NCBI GenBank assembly: GCA_947650285.1
Contig: CANTFL010001234.1
Location: 248,001-312,000 of the forward strand
Length of the DNA: 64,000 bases
Origin: Hyaloperonospora brassicae
Lineage: Eukaryota; Oomycota; Peronosporomycetes; Peronosporales; Peronosporaceae
Direction: 5' to 3'
Positions within the stretch are counted from its first letter, which is position 1. Each line of letters starts with the position of its first letter. Of the stretch, positions 56,119 to 64,000 are shown in pieces. The translations under genes and the position numbers were made by a program. Below the pieces are notes generated by a model. That model was not told where the DNA came from, made no database searches, and was given only the letters and a program-made list of their open reading frames with translations.

Positions 56119-56585
56119 TGTAATGGGGTGAGCTTGTTACATAAAAATTGGTACAAATTTCTCAACTTTTGAATATTATCGAATTAGATAATATTCAATC
56201 AACATCACTCTAAAAAGGTGATGTTGACGTAATGTTACCCTCGAGGTTAACATTCTGTGAATGATCCACCTAATGGTTGATGAACACATTACAATAATCA
56301 AATTAACCACCAATTGCTGCTGGAAGCTCGCAAAGGGTGAGAAGCAAGAAATCCACATAGGAGATTGTAGATTATTATAGTTATCTCAAGTCAAAAGATG
56401 GTCTATTATGAAAACATAACTATATTAAATACAGTTCTACTTTTTGCTCAGACTGAGCTTTTGGGTTCTGATTACTTCCTCGCGCTTTCTCATGCCACGT
56501 GTACGTGACGTCAGGAGTACGCAGCCTTGTGTTTTAATATACACAAGGTCTTACCAGTTTCCTGGTGAGAGCGTGCCCCGTTGCA
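56119..56585 (+). repeat. Solo LTR with near-perfect target duplication
   Basis: 467 bp, TGTAATGGGGTGAGC to GCCCCGTTGCA. Flanks GGTTG (56,114-56,118) and GGCTG (56,586-56,590) differ at one base. Subfamily of 26,840 and 39,350, plus orientation. Confidence 0.85.
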
Positions 56586-57330
56586 GGCTGAGGTAACGTT
56601 TGGCAAGAAAGTCAAGCAAGGCACGATTTCTAATACGCCTAAGAGCTCTGCAGAGCTCCTTGCTGCCTCGGCACTGCAAACCAAAGTGGAAAACGCATTG
56701 AGGCCGATCACTAACTGTGATGAAAAAGCACCTTCGGAGTGGTTTTAGATATAACAGAGCGAGGGTGCGATGGGCGGGGAGCTGCTTAACTAAAAATGAG
56801 TGTCCTTCCTTCGACGGCTTTACACACATACTTACCCATTCGACTTTTCCCATGGCTGGCTGGACCTCTTCAAAAGTTGATATAGCATCAAATCGTACCG
56901 TCGATTTAGTGATAGTGGATCAATCGACATGGTAGGAGTGGAACAGGCAATACCTGTCTTTCAAACAATTCTTGAAATATATGAATTGAAGAACAACTGC
57001 AATATCAATGAAACAGACTAATTGACATCGTATGCATGCAGTCTATTTAATATTGACTGATCTTTTATAAATTAAAATAACAATTTTTGATTAAATATTC
57101 GAGGCTGATAATTTGCTCGCAAGCATACAACTGGAAGGGAGAACGCAAATCAAGGAGCGGCTCCCAGTCGTTATATTCTGTAACGATGACCGTACGAAAA
57201 TACCACTGTAGATCCTTGGAATTCTTTTAATTCAAATAATTAAATATCTTTAATCGTGACAATATTGGCTGCATATACCGTGCTATCACGAAGGCTTGGA
57301 TGACACAAGTTATATTCTTTGAAGAGATCG
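56586..57330. other. No gene recognised
   Basis: Short frames only. It may belong to the transposon that carries the DDE fragment at 57,336, but no family sequence is seen. Confidence 0.4.
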
Positions 57331-57335
57331 AGTGA

Positions 57336-57818
57336 TTGGATCGCAAAATGAGCGGCCATAGCGTTTTCTGCATGATGGATAACTGTTCAACGCATATCTC
57401 ATCCGATGACCTTCCGCCACTAATCAATACCAAGGTCCACTATCTTTACCCGAACACTACCTTAAAAGTGCAGCCGTGTGATGCCGGCATAATTCGTAAT
57501 TTGAAGGCGTATTGTAGGCACCAATTATATGAAAGCTAATTGATGCAATCGAAGCTGGTGTAAGCGAACCAGAAATGATAATATCTTGCAAGAAATCCAG
57601 TTTTTGGTGAAGGCATGGACATGTGGCGTCAAATCAAGACCCGGGAAAACTTCTTTGCACCCTATGGCATACTTGCACCAGCGGTCGATGCACCACAAAT
57701 TGTAAAAGAGATGATGGAGCCTAATGCAGACATCATTGCCGATTTGATAGAAAAAGAGCTAGCAGCTACGCTACGACAATCCTATGGATATACGAAATCT
57801 CCAGAATTACCCCGGTAA
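57336..57818 (+). pseudogene. Tigger/pogo transposase C-terminal fragment
   Basis: Frame 57,336-57,539 has KMSGHSVFCMMDNCSTHISS, NTTLKVQPCDAGIIRNLKAY, the second catalytic Asp (MDN) and the QPCDAGIIRN motif of Tigger elements. After stops, 57,615-57,818 holds the C-terminal tail. The N-terminal two thirds are missing. Confidence 0.75.
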
Positions 57819-57949
57819 AAAACACCGTCACGTCTTTATCAACGTTGGATGAAAGTGTCATTCATTTTTTTCCTTGTAAAGAGGAACAGCGACAAGCTGT
57901 TGAAGCTGAATAGGATTCTGGCAGAAGAGAACAGACGCCAATAGGGATG

Positions 57950-58340
57950 TGTAACGGGGCAGCCCGTTACATGTAATTGTCACTTTAAGGAAAGTGACAA
58001 TAAAGAATATAAAGATGGATATTCTTTAAAACAATATCACCAAAGTGGTGATATTAAAGGGTCGACCAAAGGGTCTGTTCATTGGTTGTTATCGTGATGA
58101 TATCAACCCACCAATCGCCGCAAGACGCGCGCAATGAGTGGTGACGAGACGTCACCATACATGCAGTTATATTAGTATAATTGAATTAAGTCAAACGAAG
58201 AGACAGTAGTTTAAAGACTTAATTTATTAATATAACAGTTCTACTTTTACCCTACCTACGCTTCCTCGCTTGCCACGTGTACGTCCGTCGGGGCACTCAA
58301 AACCCTTGCGTTAAGTTACGCAAGGGTGTGCCCCGTTACA
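57950..58340 (+). repeat. Solo LTR of the intact Gypsy family
   Basis: 391 bp, closely similar to the LTRs at 40,105 and 47,699. Flanked by a perfect GGATG duplication (57,945-57,949 and 58,341-58,345). Shows further recent activity of the same family in this region. Confidence 0.95.
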
Positions 58341-58973
58341 GGATGCGTAAGGCAATGTCTTCTTCGAAGGTATTGGATGTCTTCAATATTCAGCAAGCCG
58401 GTGACCAATAAGATCATCTGGAAATAGTGAGCAAGCTTCGGAATGCAGGGGACAAGCTTGGTACGAAAAGAAAAATTCAAGCGACTCTGCACAATTATTT
58501 TTAGCGCACGTAGCCTGTAGCGGGACTCCACAGCTCCGTTAGTCAAAGGAAGACTTAACGCTCAACGATCAACTTTGGTTCAGAGAACCCGACTCAGAGA
58601 GTCAACAAGCTCGGATAGCTTACGGTCGCTGTTCCAGGGGACCAAACGATTTAAGAGAATCACAGCACAGAGTGCTCAAGAGCAGATACCTTTACAGGCG
58701 TTGCTGGCTGTTCCGATCAAGAAGCCTCGTAAGGCACGTGTCTTATGTTGGTCAAATGGGAACTGAAGTTTATTTCTTTTTTAACCTAAAAGAACACCTT
58801 GGAACAAAGTAATTAACATACTCGCTGATGTCCTAAATAAACCTCTCAAAAGATCTCGTAATCAAAGGTTGACAGACATCAGTCTTCAACAATTGATACT
58901 GCGTTCGAATATCACTTTGAAGGGAGCCCCGTCCCTTGTGTGCACCACACCTATTTTCGACTGCCAGTCTACG

Positions 58974-59371
58974 TGTAACCCCGTTGCATAGCCTCTTCTT
59001 TATAATAAATATAAATTGATAGATCAGGGCCGTTATGACGGTATTTGGTATTTAAAAGAGACTATATTAGCTAACACATCAAGTCCAATGTCAAGCCTAA
59101 TTTTATCATTAGCTACAAGGGGTTATAAGCTAATTGAGGACTAGCTAAAAGGAATTATGATATTTAAAGAAAGTTGTACAAATAGAGTTAGTAAAAACAT
59201 AAGCAGATCAAGCTCTCTTTTCCCCTGGTAAGGATTTCATTTCTCAGTTCTCTCTCAAGCGCTTTCTCATCGCTCACGTGTACGTGAATTCAGGGAGCGT
59301 GCACCCTTGTACTGAATTAGAGATGCTTAACAGTAAACACGGATCAGAAATGTTCCCCGTTCCACATACCA
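58974..59371 (+). repeat. Possible LTR of the Copia element
   Basis: Sequence from TGTAACCCCGTTGCA to TTCCCCGTTCCACA, with an ACGTGTACGTGAATTCAG box like the U5 of other LTRs here, lies just before Copia pol remnants. No partner LTR was found, so the assignment is weak. Confidence 0.35.
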
Positions 59372-59611
59372 TCGTCATCATTGGCTTGCGCCAATCTAGT
59401 GAATCAAATGGCATAAAAAATGTTTTTATATTTAAATATCTAAATTAAAATAAATTTTATTTTTTTAACCAAGCTAAATAATCTTCTAAAAATGATTTCC
59501 ATCAATTCCTCTTTTTAATCATAAATTTTAAATTTCTATTAATAATCTACCTTCTTCTACACTCATATTTACTGAATGAAAATTACTAACTAGTTTTAAA
59601 ACGAATGCGCT

Positions 59612-62410
59612 ATGCGGTGGATGCTTCAAAGGCAAGCAAATTGTGACGCAATTTCATCTCTCTTGCAGACGAAGAAGTCACGTGCTCTAGAATTTGTGCA
59701 CACAGACGTAATGGGACCAATGAAGACAGAGTCAAATGGTGGCGCGAAGTATGTGCTCACATTCGTTGACGACTACTCGAAGTACGTTGTGGCATACTTT
59801 CAGAAGAAGAAGAGCGAAGTGCCGAAAAAGTTTGAGTCTTTCAAAACCATTTACGATAATCACTGGGCAGAGCGTATCAAGTGTCTACGCTCTGATAACG
59901 GCACCGAGTTTGTGAACAATACCATGGATGGAATTTGTCAGCGTAACGGTATTATACATTGGAAAACTGCGCCATACAGCCCTCAGCAAAATGGAGTGGC
60001 TGAGCAGATGAATCGAACGTTCATGGCGAAGGCACGGAGCATGATGCACTACAAGGGTGGATATACTTCATGGTGGGCAGAGGCAATTGGCACGGCAGTG
60101 TATTCGGTCAATCGGACAACAAACAGCACCCACACTGACGCGACTCCATACGAGATTGTATTCAATATGTGGCCTCGAACAGATGACTTGCGAGTGTTTG
60201 GATCGATGGGTTTAGCTCATGTTGAAGACGATAAAAGCACTAAGCTCGAGCCAAAGAGGTTCAGGTATATGTTCCTTGGCTATGGGGGAGAATACGAAGG
60301 GCTATCGAGTGTATGATGTAGAGCTGAATAAGATCAAGGTGTCAAGATCATTCAAGCTCGACGAACGCGAGGTGAATGAAATTTACGGCACGTCGAAAAC
60401 GGGGAAGGCTGAAATCATTATATTGATCAAGGATATCGAAGAAGTGGATCATCATCAACCTGAGAAAAACCGCCTGTGAAGGATGAACCGATGGAGTCAA
60501 CAGCGGACCCATTTGAAGACGTCGAGATGCAAGAAGATGAACATGAGTCTTTGTCATCAGGTTGACGATTGACGACAATCATCGGGCACATGAGTCAACA
60601 GAAAACGGCGACATGATGTTCAGGCCTGAAAGGGAGCAATTTTGACGTCCAAGAGAACCAGCTCTTCTTTTTTTAAATGGATCGATCATTGGTGACGAGC
60701 ACATGCGTTACAGCGACGACGATACTGACAATAAGGATCAATTCTATCCTCCGTCACCCAAATGACCTCGTGTTGATGAAGATAGCCTGCTTGTACAAGC
60801 TGTACTGGCCCATGCGGCAAGTGTTGGTGATGCAAATGATGCACCGACGGCATATCAGCAAGCCATGAACAGCGACGACGCCAAGGAGTGGGTGAAGGGT
60901 ATAAGCGCTATGCTCAAAGCTTACTCGGAGAACGGTTCATGGAGGCTTGTCCCGAAGATGCAGGAAGTTCGATTAATTAGATGTAGATGGGTATTTGCGA
61001 AAAGTGCAACGAGCACGGATAGGTGAAGAGGTGCAAGGCCCGATTTGTCGCTAAAGTGTTCAAGCAGAGGCTCGATGTCGGCTTCTTTAAGAAGTACTCG
61101 CTCGTGGCAAACATGAACCCTGGCCGTTGTGGTGGCGAAGGATACATGACTGAACAGCTGGATGCAGACAAGTCGTTTCTGAACAGTAATCTTAAGGAAG
61201 AAGTGTTCATGGAAACACCAAATGGCATAGCAAACGCCGGGAAGATGATGTGTAATCTGGATAAGACAATATACGGTCTCAAGCAAGCTGCGATTGCATG
61301 GAAGAAGACGATCCATGCGGTATTCTTGCAGAATAAATTTCGCAGCAGTGGAGCAGGTCGGTAAGTCTACGTTAAATGAAACATTGGCAAGTACGTCTAT
61401 GTGCGCCTCTACGTCGACGACATGATCATCGCCGCGAAGACTAGCAAAAAGATGCATAAGGTCAAGCCAGCACTCAAGCATTCGTTCAAGATGAAGGAGC
61501 TGGGCAAGTTCAAGTTTATTCTCGGCATGGAGGTTAATCATGATCTCCAAGTCAGTGCACTGATGATTGTACAAACTCGCTAATTGGATGACGTGGTCAA
61601 TCGTTTCGACCAAGAAGACGCCAAAGCAGTGGTCAACCCATGTGATCCAGGATTGAAGCTATTGAGATGAAATCGCCAGCGACAGACGCTGAACAAGGAG
61701 AAATGAAGTCGAAGCCGTATAGGTCGTTGGTTGGTTATTTACTATACATCACAACCTTTACGCACCCCAATGTGGCATATGTCACCACGCAGTTGTCACG
61801 CTTCTTGGAGAATCTAGGTCAGCAACATTAAAAGGCTGCCGTTCGTGCTCTTCGACACCTCAAGAATTCAAGCGAATACGGCATATTCTACGACGGCAGC
61901 AATAGCGAAATGTAAGCAACAACATACACGAATGCGGGCTGGGGAAGCAACATTGACGATCGAAGCTCTTTGTCAGGTAAAATGGTGATGATCGGTGGCA
62001 TACCCGTTGTGTTTAAGTCATAGTATTAACGAACGGTGGCAATAAGCTCGACAGAGGCGAAGTACGTGACCGTAAGATTGTGTGCGCATGAATTGCTGTG
62101 GGTCCGCGTCATGCTCAAGGACCTCGGTCATGAGCAAGTGGGAGCGACGTGGATCTAGGAAGATATTTAAGGTGCGATTGGACTTGCAAGGAACTCAAGA
62201 TAAAATGCCAGGACCAAGCACGTCGACATCCGTCTCCACTCCATCCGAGAGAATGTGGCACACGGCATCATAACAGTCAAGTGCAAGTCGACGGTGGACC
62301 AATTTAGCAGATATGCTTACCAACGCTCTGGGGACCAAGAGACTTAAGTACCTGCTTCCGACAAGAGACATTGGACCAAAAGAACATTTAGTACTTCACG
62401 GTGTGTGACA
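59612..62410 (+). pseudogene. Ty1/Copia pol remnant
   Basis: The integrase core at 59,690-60,240 is nearly uninterrupted: FVHTDVMGPMK, TFVDDYSKYV, LRSDNGTEFVN and YSPQQNGVAEQMNRT, the Copia D-D-E pattern. RT pieces follow: KARFVAKVFKQR (61,030), DADKSFLNSNLKEEVFMETP (61,170), KTIYGLKQAAIAWKK (61,265) and LYVDDMIIA (61,410), then RNase H pieces to about 62,150. Several frameshifts and stops. Gag and protease are missing or unrecognisable. Confidence 0.88.
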
Positions 62411-63636
62411 GTGTTAAATTTCACCGCGATTACTTACATGCTCCATACCACTAGTAATGCGCGATATGGCTATAAACAGCATGTATGTAAAATTTCCAGA
62501 AGGCTTAGACTAGCAATCGGTGTTTGCGAACTAAGGACCACTATATATTCACTTCACATTTGGCTTCTTCCCAAATGATCTGCTCCAACAGATTCACTAT
62601 ATTCTTTGCTGCAAAATAAACAGCAAGCCATGCATTAATATATTTCGTGATGTGCGTCAGTAAGGAATGATCGCCAATAAAAACAAATATATTTGACAAA
62701 CTAAAAACACATATATTGACGTCCAATATTAATTGGCTTCGGGATATTCTGTTGTGCGATATAAAACGGAGGTATTTGCTTTTCGCGATGAGGGCCTGCA
62801 TGGAGCAAGCAGTCCTCCTGCTGTACTAGAAATGTTATTGATTCTAGCAAGATTTCCTTCATCGAGTTCGCGTCAAACTGAATAGCTTCACTTCTTCCAA
62901 CCACCCAGGCAGTATCGGCAAATCGTACAAGCAGTCGCTGTATGGCTTCAATAACGACAAAGGCATGGCCTGGGTGCAGTCAAGCTGAGCACCACTTGGT
63001 GGAAGGAATGCATGCAGTCACATATCCCACTGCCCCGTAACAAGCAAAAACATCTATCTACACAACTCGGATGTGATCGATTGATCGATTTACAACACTG
63101 TTTGTCCTGCCTACCTTGTGCAGTGGAAGGTTCGACACTAGTATCGTTCCTGCTCTCATGCCGCCGTTTGTAACAAGAGTGTCAACATACTCCTAGAGCT
63201 GTATTTTGTTTGCTCTTCTGTAACTTTTTGGTGTAAAGCTGCTACTACGAATGCCTCGGCGGTCGGCGGACAGAGACGACGTAGTGACTGGTCCGTCGAA
63301 CTGCTTTCTTTCGTTTCGTATCTTCTTTAGGGCTCTGAGCTTGGTATGGAGACACCCGATATACAATGACGCACATCAGCTATCAGCGAAGGAAAGCTGC
63401 TGCCTCGGCACTCGACACAGAGTCTACGCGATCAAAGCCTGCAGCAAGGTGAGCGCAGCTGACGTTCATTGGACGAAAAGACCACACGACGACAAAGCGT
63501 CGGTCGGATCTTTACGACTTGGACGCCAAGAGAGTCACTCTCGTCAGCCTCGTTCCACCCTCTCGGGAATGCCTTCCCACAACCCAATTGAGCAAAAGTG
63601 CCCAAAACAAGAGAAACATTCCATCAGATCGCGGTC
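62411..63636. other. No gene recognised
   Basis: Between Copia debris and the gene at the right edge. Frames at 63,251-63,636 end just before the next start and show no domain. Confidence 0.45.
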
Positions 63637-64000
63637 ATGACGTTCAGAAGTCTCGTCCGCCGCTCGATGCGTCTCGCAGCCGGCAGCAGCCACCAGCGTC
63701 ACGTCGGCTGCGCCACCTCTTTGTACACGCGCTCGAGCCTTCGGTGCTGCGATGAGAGCCCACTGGCTGCTCGCCCGATGCGTTGCCAGAGCACCCGATC
63801 GACTGCTTTTCGTAGCACAGAAGCAGTCGGACCCGAGACGTTCGATGACCCGGAGCAGCGCATCCTGGCCAAGGCGATGGAACATGTACCACTACAAGGG
63901 TACGTTCGCTCGTTCTCGACGATCGAGGCTGAAATGAATGCCCTGTGTAAATTGATATCGACATCCACATGCACGTGTATGAATGCATATCAAGAAGCGT
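63637..64000 (+). CDS. Probable COQ9-like ubiquinone biosynthesis protein, 5' part
   Basis: ATG at 63,637 begins a frame open to the window end. Residues 1-~70 are rich in Arg, Ser and Ala with few acids (RSLVRRSMRLAAGS), like a mitochondrial presequence. Then DPEQRILAKAMEHVPLQG matches the conserved opening of COQ9 (ILxAALxxVPxxGW). A donor GG|GTACGT at 63,899/63,900 fits the point where the family continues with Trp, so exon 1 is 63,637-63,899 and the rest is intron. COQ9 is a lipid-binding matrix protein that works with COQ7 in coenzyme Q synthesis. Only exon 1 is visible, hence moderate confidence. Confidence 0.7.
   Translation, partial: MTFRSLVRRSMRLAAGSSHQRHVGCATSLYTRSSLRCCDESPLAARPMRCQSTRSTAFRSTEAVGPETFDDPEQRILAKAMEHVPLQGYVRSFSTIEAEMNALCKLISTSTCTCMNAYQEA

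Noticed and set aside
57950..58340. A second full-length Gypsy element starting here
   Set aside because: No PBS or gag follows, and a perfect GGATG duplication closes it as a solo LTR.

Overview
The window looks like nuclear DNA of an oomycete, most likely a Peronosporales species (Phytophthora or downy mildew type). The evidence is short GT-AG introns in compact genes, a uroporphyrinogen decarboxylase, sideroflexin and CRT-like transporter in eukaryotic form, and a heavy load of Ty3/Gypsy chromodomain elements, Ty1/Copia, hAT, MULE and pogo-type elements. The species cannot be named from the sequence alone.

Layout. (1) 1-15,694 is a nest of transposons. A decayed minus-strand Gypsy element (6,750-15,694) carries a hAT element inside its 3' LTR, a MULE inside its 5' LTR, a probable solo LTR inside its pol, and an inverted gag segment. 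The hAT is itself interrupted by a younger minus-strand Gypsy copy (1-5,339) that runs off the left edge. (2) 16,110-23,355 is a large palindrome with two 3.03-kb arms around a 1.2-kb spacer. Each arm carries a complete ten-exon gene for a CRT-like drug/metabolite transporter, head to head. (3) 23,974-35,080 is the gene-bearing block: uroporphyrinogen decarboxylase (-), a MAPEG/microsomal GST-like gene (+), a metallo-beta-lactamase-fold hydrolase (-), a second MAPEG-like gene (-) and a ten-exon sideroflexin (-). Two solo LTRs and a decayed hAT transposase lie within or just beyond it. (4) 40,105-48,089 is an apparently intact, very young Ty3/Gypsy element with LTRs differing by one base and a perfect 5-bp target duplication. 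(5) 48.4-62.4 kb is transposon debris (MULE, pogo/Tigger, solo LTRs, Copia) plus a GC-rich foldback. (6) At the right edge the first exon of a probable COQ9 gene begins.

The most interesting system is the intact Gypsy element. Gag and pol are joined by a textbook -1 frameshift signal: a slippery A-AAA-AAT, an 8-nt spacer and a hairpin that contains the gag stop. The same signal occurs in the older copy. Between pol and the 3' LTR the element carries two antisense reading frames (441 and 145 codons), with the sense chromodomain lying between their conserved parts. Both antisense frames, and the chromodomain, are recognisable at the same place and orientation in the strongly diverged copy at 7.4-8.7 kb. 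This points to an antisense accessory gene kept by selection in this retrotransposon lineage. All gene models are spliced by hand from reading frame, splice signals and family similarity; no database search was run.
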